From Burkholderiales bacterium (GTDB taxonomy: Bacteria; Pseudomonadota; Gammaproteobacteria; Burkholderiales; Burkholderiaceae_C), in assembly GCA_947451035.1 (NCBI GenBank), contig CANFXR010000008.1, positions 1 through 56,819 on the forward strand: a stretch of 56,819 nt of DNA, given 5' to 3'. Positions 19,670 to 27,311 of this stretch are shown one piece after another. A model generated the notes under the pieces. That model ran no database searches, was not told the DNA's origin, and worked only from the letters and a program-made list of their open reading frames with translations. The translations under genes and the position numbers were made by a program. How positions within the stretch are numbered: position 1 is the first letter of the stretch; the number at the start of each line of letters is the position of its first letter.

Positions 19670-20527
19670 ATGAGTTACGGAGACCGCCTGATGGCGCTCG
19701 GCGATGCATGGGCATTGCATCTGTCCGATCCCCTGAAGCGCCGAGTGGCGATTGGCGATGGCCGCTGGGTAGACGAAAGCCAGGCCGATCTGTCCTGGGG
19801 GCTTGAATTTCTCGCCAGTTCTGCTGACGTCGCGGGTGGCGAGGATGTGTCGTGGGTGTACAGCCATCTGCATCACCGGCCCTACATCGACTACGTGGGG
19901 ATTCGAGCCGAATTGGGCTGGCGCTGGCATTTGAAACACCTGGGACTGAAGCCCACGCGTTTGCTGGGTCGCTACATGTACGACCTCAGTTATCGCGCAA
20001 AACCCGCGCCGATCAAACTGACGCCGCAGGAAGATGAACTGGTGGCACAGTGGGCCGCGACACCCTACGTCGCAATCGAGCCGTTCATCAAGCCCAGCGC
20101 GCCACCGTCCAAGCAGTGGCCGGTGGAGCGCTTCGCCGAGTTGGCCCGTCGGCTGTCGCAGGAGATCGAGGTCTATCAAATCAGCGCTCCCAACAGCCCT
20201 GTGCTCGAGGGAGTGCCACAGATTCGCCCTCGATCGTTCCGCGAATCCATGGCTTATTTGAAAGGGGCGAGGCTGTATATCGGTCCGGAAGGCGGGCTGC
20301 ACCATGCTGCCGCGGCCGTCGGAACGCGAGCGGTGGTGGTTTATGGCGGGTTCACTTCGCCGTTGATCACCGGCTATGACTTTCACACCCAACTGACGGG
20401 TGGAGCAACTTATGCCTGCGGCACCCGCGTCGGGATGTGTCCGCACTGCCGGGAACACTTGCATGGCATCACGGTCGACGAGGTCTTGTCTGCTGCCCGG
20501 TTGCAGTTGGCACAGGTTCAAACCTAA
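19670..20527 (+). CDS. GT9-like (heptosyltransferase-fold) protein
   Basis: A 285-residue protein whose C-terminal half carries the GT-B nucleotide-sugar signature YIGPEGGLHHAAAAVGT, close to the D.G..H.AA..G pattern of ADP-heptose LPS heptosyltransferases, and an IEPFIKPSAPPSKQWP segment matching the usual ....K.W....F strand. The N-terminal domain is shorter than in WaaC/WaaF (normally 320-350 residues). A late CGTRVGMCPHC stretch has closely spaced cysteines that could bind metal. ATG at 19670 is preceded by GGAACGAG. It probably adds a sugar to a surface lipid or glycan; donor unknown. Confidence 0.65.
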   Translation: MSYGDRLMALGDAWALHLSDPLKRRVAIGDGRWVDESQADLSWGLEFLASSADVAGGEDVSWVYSHLHHRPYIDYVGIRAELGWRWHLKHLGLKPTRLLGRYMYDLSYRAKPAPIKLTPQEDELVAQWAATPYVAIEPFIKPSAPPSKQWPVERFAELARRLSQEIEVYQISAPNSPVLEGVPQIRPRSFRESMAYLKGARLYIGPEGGLHHAAAAVGTRAVVVYGGFTSPLITGYDFHTQLTGGATYACGTRVGMCPHCREHLHGITVDEVLSAARLQLAQVQT

Positions 20528-20641
20528 CGGCAACTGTGGTGCCGCTCTCGCGTCGTTTCCGTAACATCGGCCCGTGCGCCATCACCCCCACCGACGTTGA
20601 AATGATGTTTGATTTGCCACCACGCCACGGAGTTTTTCAGC

Positions 20642-21436
20642 ATGTCTGAGCGGCCCACCACCACCTCTTGCGCCTCGGCGATCGCTCTTGACGATCAAGG
20701 CTTCATCGCCCAGATCGACCGCACACCGCTCCAGACCCAGCCTTTTGACCACGTGTGCCTGAGCGATCTGTTTCCGCCAGAGTTCTACCGGCAGTTGCTG
20801 GCCAGCATCCCGGCGGATGAGCACTTCCACGAGTTGCGCCATCGGGACGCCTTGCGCGCGGATGGCAGCAGCACGCGGCTGCGCCGCTATCTTTACCCTG
20901 AGCACATCCGGCGGCTGCCGGCCGCCGTGCGCGAGCGCTGGCTGCCACTGGCACGGCTGCTGGTGTCGCGGGATCTGCAAGACGTGTTCAAGCGCAAGTT
21001 CCAACGGGCGCTGGAAGCAAGGTTCGGCTGCCCGATAGACCGGCTGAATTTTTATCCGGTGCCGATCATCGTGCGCGACCTGCCGGGATACCGCATCGGC
21101 ATCCACAGCGACGTGATGAAAAAGGCCATCACGGTGCAGTTCTATCTGCCTGCGGATGATGCACAACGCCACCTTGGCACGGTCTTTCACGACGGCAATG
21201 CTGCTGAGGCCGCGCTGCGCACCCGGCAAATGCCGTTCATGCCAGCCAGCGGCTACGCCTTCCCCGTGCAGGAAGAAGAAAGCTGGCACAGCGCCAAGAC
21301 GACCACCGATGCCGATGGCGAGCGGCGATCGATCATGCTGACCTATTTCGTCCAGAACACACCGCAAACCTGGCTCATGCGGCGTCTTGAGCGCTTGGGC
21401 AGTTTCTTCGGCGTGTACCCCAATCAGCGAACCTGA
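20642..21436 (+). CDS. 2OG-Fe(II) oxygenase-like protein
   Basis: A 264-residue protein with the double-stranded beta-helix dioxygenase pattern: His155-Ser-Asp157 (GIHSD), a distal His216 (ESWHSAK) and Arg228/Arg229 (ERRSIMLTYF) placed to bind 2-oxoglutarate. This H-x-D...H...R layout is typical of prolyl-4-hydroxylase-like hydroxylases. ATG at 20642 is supported by GGAG about 10 bases upstream. Proteins of this kind hydroxylate amino acids, sugars or lipid chains. It closes a plus-strand run with the SDR and GT9-like genes, so hydroxylation of a lipid or sugar intermediate is a plausible role. Confidence 0.65.
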   Translation: MSERPTTTSCASAIALDDQGFIAQIDRTPLQTQPFDHVCLSDLFPPEFYRQLLASIPADEHFHELRHRDALRADGSSTRLRRYLYPEHIRRLPAAVRERWLPLARLLVSRDLQDVFKRKFQRALEARFGCPIDRLNFYPVPIIVRDLPGYRIGIHSDVMKKAITVQFYLPADDAQRHLGTVFHDGNAAEAALRTRQMPFMPASGYAFPVQEEESWHSAKTTTDADGERRSIMLTYFVQNTPQTWLMRRLERLGSFFGVYPNQRT

Positions 21437-21471
21437 AGCGCGGCGTTGGCTGCGCTTGCTCGCTCACGACC

Positions 21472-22407
21472 TCAGCGCAACACCCCGAGCCGGCGCAAAC
21501 GCCAATACAGAACCGGCGCCGCCAGCAGCGGGTGGCGCCGCTGCCACTCGGTGACCTCGGGTTTGATGCCCGAGTGGCGCTCGACTTTCCACACCACGTA
21601 GTCCACGGCGCCGTCGAAGGTGAACGCGGCCTTCAAGAGCCGGGCAATGTTCAAGAACTTGCCCAGGCGTCGGCGCAGCGCCCATTGCCGCGCCGCAAGT
21701 TTTCGCGCTGATGGCGAGAGCTCCGGCGCGAGCGCGCCAGGGCCGCTCGGCGCGAAGCGGATGCCGGCTGCGTGCCAGGCCGCAGGCAACAACCGCTCGT
21801 AGCGCTCGGCGTCACGTGCGACGAGGTCATGGCCGCGGCCGCCCCGTTCCACCCGCAACTCGGCGTCATAGGTGCTGGCGAACAGCGCGCGCCAGTAGGC
21901 CAACGCCTCACCGCGTTCGGGACCCAGTTCGGCGGCCCAGCGTGCGGCGGTCTTCACCGCCTGGCGAACCACTTCCACGGAGGCCTCGAAGTCGATCTCA
22001 CTGCGCACCCAGGCCACACAGCAGGGTTGCGAGAAACGCGCCCACAGCGTCGTGTCCAGGGCGTCGTGCGACACGCCGCGGCGGAACTGGGACACACTGA
22101 TCAGCGCGTACTTGGCGCGCAAGGCCTTGCCGTCGAGGTTCTCCTCGCAGTAGCCGACATTGGGCGGCAACGCGCCATTGGCCAGCGCTGCCAGACGCGA
22201 CCCGGGCCAGGCACCGACGCGATCGAGCACGATGTAGAAGTCGAGCACGCCATCGAGCCTTGCGTCGCGCAAATTGGAGCCATAAAACAGCACCGCCACC
22301 GCCGCGCCTGAGGCGCGTTGGGCGAGTTGCGCCGCGAACGCCCGCACCGGCGGCGGCACCTCACGGCGCAACTCGGCGCCGATCAGTTCGTTCAGCTCAT
22401 CGCTCAC
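21472..22407 (-). CDS. Tam41-like nucleotidyltransferase (possible CDP-diacylglycerol synthase)
   Basis: A 311-residue protein starting with GTG that overlaps the stop of the phosphatidyltransferase gene by GTGA. The core VLFYGSNLRDARLDGVLDF (39-57) has the GS...D motif of polymerase-beta-type nucleotidyltransferases. The following NVGYCEEN, AKYALISVSQF and TTLWARFSQPCCVAWV stretches match the layout of Tam41/Mmp37, the mitochondrial CDP-DAG synthase. Coupling to a CDP-alcohol phosphatidyltransferase gene, which would use the CDP-lipid, is strong support. The family match is from recalled patterns, not a search. Confidence 0.65.
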   Translation of the reverse strand: MSDELNELIGAELRREVPPPVRAFAAQLAQRASGAAVAVLFYGSNLRDARLDGVLDFYIVLDRVGAWPGSRLAALANGALPPNVGYCEENLDGKALRAKYALISVSQFRRGVSHDALDTTLWARFSQPCCVAWVRSEIDFEASVEVVRQAVKTAARWAAELGPERGEALAYWRALFASTYDAELRVERGGRGHDLVARDAERYERLLPAAWHAAGIRFAPSGPGALAPELSPSARKLAARQWALRRRLGKFLNIARLLKAAFTFDGAVDYVVWKVERHSGIKPEVTEWQRRHPLLAAPVLYWRLRRLGVLR

Positions 22408-23528
22408 GTCGGCGCGGCGAGCCACGAGCGCAGCGGACCATGCCGACGTGCAAATGCAGCCTGCGCGATGCGCAGCGCGTGGATCACCAGACACGCCGCC
22501 GTCCACAGCGCGACCACGCCGATGCCCAGATCGGGCCGGCCCAAGAGCAGCGACGCGTTGAGGATCAGCAGGTTAGGGTTGCGCCGCGCGGTGATGAGGC
22601 GAAATCGGCTGTCGAAGCGCTGCCACACGTGCATGTCCATCTTGAAGCAGGCCATGAAGATGCCTTCTTCAATGCGCTGCAGCACGTAGCCCGCCACGAT
22701 CACCGTGAGCGCCAGTGCCGAAGACTCGAAGGCGAAGCCGGCCGCCGTCAGGCCGACGATCCAGGCCCACCACCAGAACGGCGGGTGGATCAGGTCGATC
22801 GAGTGATCAAAGAAGTTGCCGAACGGCGACGAGCGCAGCGTCACGCGGGCGAGCTTGCCGTCGACCGTGTCCAGAAACGTCATGACCCAGGCCGCGGCCA
22901 TGCCCCAGCCGTAGTGGCCGGTCCAGAACAGCGCCATCGCGGCCAGCACAAGCACCAGGCTTGCCGAGGTGACCTGGTTCGGCGTGATGCCGGTGTTGGC
23001 GCACACGCGGGTGACCCAGCGCGCCGGATTCGGCCACACGTACAGCGTGACCAGATCGGTCACGCCCTTGTACGAGCCGGCAAAGATGCGCTTTTCAATG
23101 GCGGGCAGATCGGCGGCGACCAGCGGCATCAGGTACGGCGGCTCGCGCTTGCGCAGCGCATCGTTGTAGCCATCGGCCAGCTGCGCCGGCGTGACGAGGC
23201 GGGCACCGGCGGGCGCGCGGTGCCCGGCGAGCGCCGTGGCCGCATCGGAAACCGTTGCCGCCACGGCCAGCGCGACCACGGTGCCGTCAGGCGCTGTCAG
23301 CGCCACGTCGTCGACCGCATCGACCAGACCGCGCACGAGCGCGTCGTCGTAGACCCAGTCGGCGCGCAGCAGCACCAGCCGCTGCGCCTCAGATGCATCG
23401 TCTGCCACGCGAAAGCGCGCCAGTTGCCGCTGCAGCCGCGCCTCGGACGTCAGACCCCACACCCGCAGCTCCGAATGACCGACGATGGCGCCCGCGGTGC
23501 GGCGCACGGAAGAATCAGCGGCGCTCAC
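22404..23528 (-). CDS. CDP-alcohol phosphatidyltransferase with N-terminal NTase-like domain
   Basis: A 374-residue membrane enzyme starting with GTG. The CDP-alcohol signature is perfect: Asp220-x2-Asp223-Gly224-x2-Ala227-Arg228-x8-Gly237-x3-Asp241-x3-Asp245. Several membrane helices surround it (from about residue 188). Residues 1-140 form an extra domain with strand patterns of a degraded nucleotidyltransferase (RVWGLTSEARLQRQLARF), reminiscent of the fused IPCT-DIPPS enzymes for inositol phospholipids but without a clear G.GSR loop. It transfers a phospho-alcohol between CDP and a lipid. The overlapping Tam41-like gene likely supplies CDP-lipid, or the LicC-like gene supplies CDP-headgroup. 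Confidence 0.85.
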   Translation of the reverse strand: MSAADSSVRRTAGAIVGHSELRVWGLTSEARLQRQLARFRVADDASEAQRLVLLRADWVYDDALVRGLVDAVDDVALTAPDGTVVALAVAATVSDAATALAGHRAPAGARLVTPAQLADGYNDALRKREPPYLMPLVAADLPAIEKRIFAGSYKGVTDLVTLYVWPNPARWVTRVCANTGITPNQVTSASLVLVLAAMALFWTGHYGWGMAAAWVMTFLDTVDGKLARVTLRSSPFGNFFDHSIDLIHPPFWWWAWIVGLTAAGFAFESSALALTVIVAGYVLQRIEEGIFMACFKMDMHVWQRFDSRFRLITARRNPNLLILNASLLLGRPDLGIGVVALWTAACLVIHALRIAQAAFARRHGPLRSWLAAPT

Positions 23529-23625
23529 CGCGCCCGCCCAGGGCCCGACGGCGAAAGTTTTTTTGGCATCATCAAAGGGTGAATACCCAAGTCGTGAAAG
23601 ACGAAACAGCAGGCGGAGATTATTG
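23529..23625. promoter_or_regulatory. Divergent promoter region between lipid operons
   Basis: This 97-base gap separates two divergent operons and has an AT-rich patch (AAAGTTTTTTTGG at about 23555) that stands out in this GC-rich DNA. GGAG lies about 10 bases before the ATG at 23626. Exact promoter boxes are not clear. Confidence 0.4.
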
Positions 23626-24549
23626 ATGAGCGACTTGTTGCTCGCTCACATCTCCGACTTGCACCTGCCCTTCGAGCCGCAGCTGACGCTGCGTCAGCAC
23701 CTGTCCAAGCGCCAGCTCAGCGTGTGGTCGTGGCGCCGGCGCCGCTCGCTGCACCGAAGCGACATCCTCGATTCGCTCCAGCGCGATCTTCAAGCTCACG
23801 CCGTCGACCATGTCGTGCTGACAGGCGACATCACCAACTTCTCGCTGCCGGGCGAGTTTCGTCAGGCCGCCGACTGGCTCGCATCGATCGGCCCGGCCGA
23901 ACGCATGAGCCTGGTGCCCGGCAACCACGATGCTTTGATGCACGTGCCGCCGGCCGAGGGTCTGGATCTGTGGGCCCCATGGACGCGCTTGAGCGCAGGC
24001 TGGCCCTATGTGCACCGCGTGGGCGACGTGTCCGTCATCGGCCTGAATTCCGCGCTGCCCACCGCACCGCTGCTCGCTCGCGGCCGGCTGGGGCCGCAAC
24101 AGCTCGCGCGGCTCGAGCAGGTTCTGAGGGCCGAAGGACAGGCGGGACGCGTGCGCATCGTCTTGCTCCACCACCCGGCCGCGGCTGGCGCCATCGGCTG
24201 GCGCAAGGCACTGGCCGATGGCCCGGCGCTGCGCGCGGTGCTCAAGCGCGCGGGTGCCGAACTGGTGCTGCACGGGCATGCCCGCGACGCTCGGCTGGAC
24301 GCGATTGCCGGTCCGCGCGAGCCGATTCCCTGCCTGTGCGTGCCGTCGTCTTCGGCGCTGCCCAACCCCAAGGATCAGGGCGCGCGCTGGCATCGGCTGC
24401 GACTGCTCGGCAGCGGCGGCGATCGGCGCGTCGAGGTCACGGTGCGGCGCTGGTCGACGGACTTGAACGCCTTCATGACCGATGCCGTGTACGAGCTGTG
24501 TCTGCCTCGGGGTGCAGCCAGCCCTGCGTCCGATAATCGGGCCGCCTGA
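23626..24549 (+). CDS. Metallophosphoesterase
   Basis: Calcineurin-type phosphoesterase of 307 residues with all metal motifs: Asp11-x-His13 (ISDLHL), Asp68 in TGDIT, Asn100-His101-Asp102 in PGNHD, LLHHP and a C-terminal HGHA. Such enzymes cleave phosphomonoesters, phosphodiesters or pyrophosphates; LpxH and cAMP phosphodiesterase CpdA are relatives. It leads an operon with a HIT protein, two LptF/G-like permeases, a GNAT-fold protein and a nucleotidyltransferase, so a phospholipid or nucleotide-lipid substrate is likely but not shown. Confidence 0.8.
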   Translation: MSDLLLAHISDLHLPFEPQLTLRQHLSKRQLSVWSWRRRRSLHRSDILDSLQRDLQAHAVDHVVLTGDITNFSLPGEFRQAADWLASIGPAERMSLVPGNHDALMHVPPAEGLDLWAPWTRLSAGWPYVHRVGDVSVIGLNSALPTAPLLARGRLGPQQLARLEQVLRAEGQAGRVRIVLLHHPAAAGAIGWRKALADGPALRAVLKRAGAELVLHGHARDARLDAIAGPREPIPCLCVPSSSALPNPKDQGARWHRLRLLGSGGDRRVEVTVRRWSTDLNAFMTDAVYELCLPRGAASPASDNRAA

Positions 24550-24567
24550 AGGCACACGAGACCGACC

Positions 24568-25011
24568 ATGGCCAACGCGACTGAGACCAAGTTCGGCGAC
24601 CCCACCACGCGCCTGGCGCAGACCGACTGCTGGAGCGTGCTGTTGCGCCCCCGCCAGCCCACGCTGGGCTCGCTGGTGCTGATTTGCCGTGAGCCGGTGA
24701 CCTCGTTTGCCGAGGTCAGCGCGCAGGGTTACGCCGAACTGCGCGACCTCGTGGGCCGCATCGAGGCCACGCTGCGAGAGGTGGTCGCCTACGAGCGGAT
24801 CAACCACCTCATGCTGATGATGGTCGATGCGGACGTGCACTTTCATGTCATCCCACGCTACGAAGGGTCTCGCCAGTTTGGCAACGTCGAGTTTCGTGAC
24901 GCCGGCTGGCCCGGCCCGCCGGCACTCGATGCGGCCGTGGCGCTGGACCCTGCGATGAACGATGCGCTGCTCGCGCAACTGCGCGGGGCGTGGCTGCGCT
25001 GCGCCGGCTAG
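24568..25011 (+). CDS. HIT family protein with altered first histidine
   Basis: A 147-residue HIT-fold protein of the nucleotide hydrolase/transferase superfamily. The HxHxH motif reads Asp89-Val-His91-Phe-His93 (DADVHFHVIPRY), so the first histidine is Asp while the nucleophilic middle His is kept. Substrates in the family include AMP-linked compounds and dinucleoside polyphosphates. It sits 18 bases after the metallophosphoesterase. Possible roles here are removal of AMP-linked by-products or CDP-lipid hydrolysis, but nothing in the sequence decides this. Confidence 0.75.
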   Translation: MANATETKFGDPTTRLAQTDCWSVLLRPRQPTLGSLVLICREPVTSFAEVSAQGYAELRDLVGRIEATLREVVAYERINHLMLMMVDADVHFHVIPRYEGSRQFGNVEFRDAGWPGPPALDAAVALDPAMNDALLAQLRGAWLRCAG

Positions 25012-25022
25012 GAACTCGCACC

Positions 25023-26234
25023 TTGTTCCCCTGGTTCCCCCTGGACCGGCTCGACCGCTACGCCTTGCGCCTGATCGCCGGGCCGATGGCGCTGTCGCTG
25101 GTCGCACTGCTGGTCGCGCAACTGCTCGAGCGGCTGTTGCGCTTGTTCGATCTGGCAGCGTCCGCGGGTGCGGGGCCCTCGAGTGTGCTGCTGATGGCCT
25201 CCACGCTCGTGCCCCACTACCTGGGGCTGGCGCTGCCCATGGCCTTCACCGCGGCGATCTTCATGGCCGTGGCGCACATGGGCGACGACAACGAGCTCGA
25301 CGTGATGCTGATGGCCGGGCGCTCGATCGGCCGCATTGCCGCGCCCTACTTCATGCTGGCACTGATGCTCAGCGTGTTCAGCCTTTACCTGTACGGCCAA
25401 CTGCAACCTTTGGCACGCTACGGCTACCACGTCGCGGTCAATCAGGTGCTGCAAACGGGCTGGGATGCCCGGGTCGAAGAAAACCACTTCACCGACATCG
25501 GCCATGGACTGACGTTCACCGCCGACGTGATCGAAGCCGACGGGCGCAGCTTGCACGGGGTGTTCATGCAACGCCGCAGCGCGGGCAGCGAGGCGATCCT
25601 GACGGCGGCTCACGGGCGCATCGTCACCACGAAAGACGGCCTGCAGTTGCGTCTTGAAGACGGGCGCGCCGTGCATGTGCGAGCCGACCCGGCCTCTGGC
25701 GGTGAGGCCGTGACGATCTCGCGATTTACCCACGGTGTGTCCGACCATGATTTCTCGCCCAAGCCGCCGCCGCTGGCCGCTCGCGGGGCCGTCGTGCGGG
25801 AGCGCACACAGGCCGAACTGTGGCGCGACATGCATCTCGATGGCGGTCAGGGCAAGCCGGCAGCCGAGTTCCACTCCCGGCTGGCGCGCTCGCTGATCTT
25901 TCCCTTCTTGCTGCTGATGGCGTTGCCGCTGGGCATGGCGTCCAAGCGTGGGCGGCGTGCGCCGGGCGTCGTCTTCGGCGTGCTCGCGCTGCTGGCGATC
26001 GACCATGCGATCCAGTTCGGCGAAAGCCTCGGCGGCACCGAGCGCTTGCCCGCCGCGCTCGCCGTGTGGGCACCATTCGCCATCTTTGCCTTGTTGAGCG
26101 TGTGGATCTTCCGCAGCAGCCTGGCCTGGCCGGGCGACAACCCGGTCTTGCGTGCCGTGATGGCGGTCGAGGGTCTGATCGATCGCGCCCGCGTGCGCAC
26201 CGCCGCACAGCGCAACGCCCGGAGCGCTCCATGA
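25023..26234 (+). CDS. LptF-like permease (extra copy)
   Basis: Inner-membrane permease of the LptF/LptG (YjgP/YjgQ) family, about 404 residues from a TTG at 25023 preceded by AGGAA at good spacing; a GTG at 24990 would add 11 residues but has poor spacing and overlaps the HIT gene. The family layout is clear: helices near the N-terminus, the conserved VPHYLGLALPMAF and DDNELDVMLMAGRS segments, a periplasmic jellyroll (about 140-270), then C-terminal helices. LptF and LptG with the LptB ATPase pull LPS out of the membrane. A second LptF is at 45037-46128, so this pair may handle another lipid. Confidence 0.85.
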   Translation: MFPWFPLDRLDRYALRLIAGPMALSLVALLVAQLLERLLRLFDLAASAGAGPSSVLLMASTLVPHYLGLALPMAFTAAIFMAVAHMGDDNELDVMLMAGRSIGRIAAPYFMLALMLSVFSLYLYGQLQPLARYGYHVAVNQVLQTGWDARVEENHFTDIGHGLTFTADVIEADGRSLHGVFMQRRSAGSEAILTAAHGRIVTTKDGLQLRLEDGRAVHVRADPASGGEAVTISRFTHGVSDHDFSPKPPPLAARGAVVRERTQAELWRDMHLDGGQGKPAAEFHSRLARSLIFPFLLLMALPLGMASKRGRRAPGVVFGVLALLAIDHAIQFGESLGGTERLPAALAVWAPFAIFALLSVWIFRSSLAWPGDNPVLRAVMAVEGLIDRARVRTAAQRNARSAP

Positions 26235-27295
26235 GGGGGCAGTTGCCCGCCTACCTGCGCCGGCGCATCGGTCTGCAGATCCTGGCACTGCTCGCGGTGC
26301 TCACGGCCATGATGCAGTTGCTCGAACTGCTCGATGTGACCACCGAAATCTTCGAGCGCGGGCAAGGCCTGGGTGGCCTGATGTACTACGCCTTGCTGCG
26401 CATTCCGGCTGAGCTGGGTCTGGCCCTGCCGCTGGCGGTGCTGCTGGGAAGCATGATGGTCATGAACTCGATGGCGCGCCATCTGGAGATCATGGCCATG
26501 CGCGCCAGCGGCGTCAGCCTCAAGCGCATGCTGGGTCACTTGTTGCCGCTGCTGGTCTTCATCGCGATCCTTCATGCGACCTTGCTGCAAGCGGTGCTGC
26601 CCCGGGTCGAGGTCGAGTTGAAGCGCTGGTGGAACGCCAGTGCGCCCACCGAGGAGGTGACGGCGCCGCTGTGGGTGCACACCCGCGGCGGGCCGGTGTC
26701 CATCGAAACCATCAGCCCGGACGGCCAGCGTTTGAAGGGCGTCCATCTTTACGTGCACCAGTCCGGCCTGCTCACGTCCCGTACGGTGGCGTCTGCCGCG
26801 CACTGGGACGGCCAGGCCTGGCAGTTCGAGGACGTCACGGAGTTGCGCATCAACGCCGCCGGGGTGCAGCGCATCCAAGACAACACGCGCGAGTGGCAGA
26901 CCAATTTGCAGCCCGACGAGGTGCTGAGACTGAACGTCGCCCGCCCCTACCTCTCCACTATGATGCTCGCCGAAGTGATCGCCGGCGCGCGCATCGGATC
27001 CCAACCCCGCAGCTACTACCAGACCGCCTTGTACCGATCATTCACCGCGCCGTTCGGCGTGTTCATCATGTTGCTTCTGGCCTTGCCCACCGCTGCCACG
27101 CTGACACGCGGCTCGGGTGGCGGTGGCGCCATGCTGCTGGCGCTGGTGCTGGGCCTGGGCTTCTTGCTGTTTGACGGCATTCTGGCGTCGCTGGGCTCCA
27201 GCGGCCAGTTGCCTCCGCTGGTCACGGCACTCGGCGCGCCGCTGCTGTTTGGCCTGATCGGCCTGGTGCGGCTGCAGCTGTGCGAGCGCCCGTGA
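26231..27295 (+). CDS. LptG-like permease (extra copy)
   Basis: A 354-residue LptF/G-family permease whose ATG overlaps the stop of the LptF-like gene by ATGA, so the two are made together and should form the usual heterodimer. Conserved parts are LALPLAVLLGSMMVMN, the ARHLEIMAMRASGVSLKRM cytoplasmic coupling helix region (residues about 77-95), a periplasmic domain (about 120-235) and two or more C-terminal helices. No lptB, lptA or lptC is in the window, so the ATPase must come from elsewhere. Placement within the lipid block suggests transport of that block's product. Confidence 0.85.
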   Translation: MRGQLPAYLRRRIGLQILALLAVLTAMMQLLELLDVTTEIFERGQGLGGLMYYALLRIPAELGLALPLAVLLGSMMVMNSMARHLEIMAMRASGVSLKRMLGHLLPLLVFIAILHATLLQAVLPRVEVELKRWWNASAPTEEVTAPLWVHTRGGPVSIETISPDGQRLKGVHLYVHQSGLLTSRTVASAAHWDGQAWQFEDVTELRINAAGVQRIQDNTREWQTNLQPDEVLRLNVARPYLSTMMLAEVIAGARIGSQPRSYYQTALYRSFTAPFGVFIMLLLALPTAATLTRGSGGGGAMLLALVLGLGFLLFDGILASLGSSGQLPPLVTALGAPLLFGLIGLVRLQLCERP

Positions 27296-27311
27296 ATCGC
27301 GGGCCGGCCCG

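Noticed and set aside
19535-20533. Minus-strand frame opposite the GT9-like gene
   Set aside because: The plus-strand frame has the GT-B nucleotide-sugar motif and a good ribosome site; the minus frame has neither.
22260-23582. Plus-strand 440-codon frame opposite the CDP-alcohol transferase
   Set aside because: The minus-strand frame holds the perfect CDP-alcohol signature; this one is an Arg/His-rich shadow.
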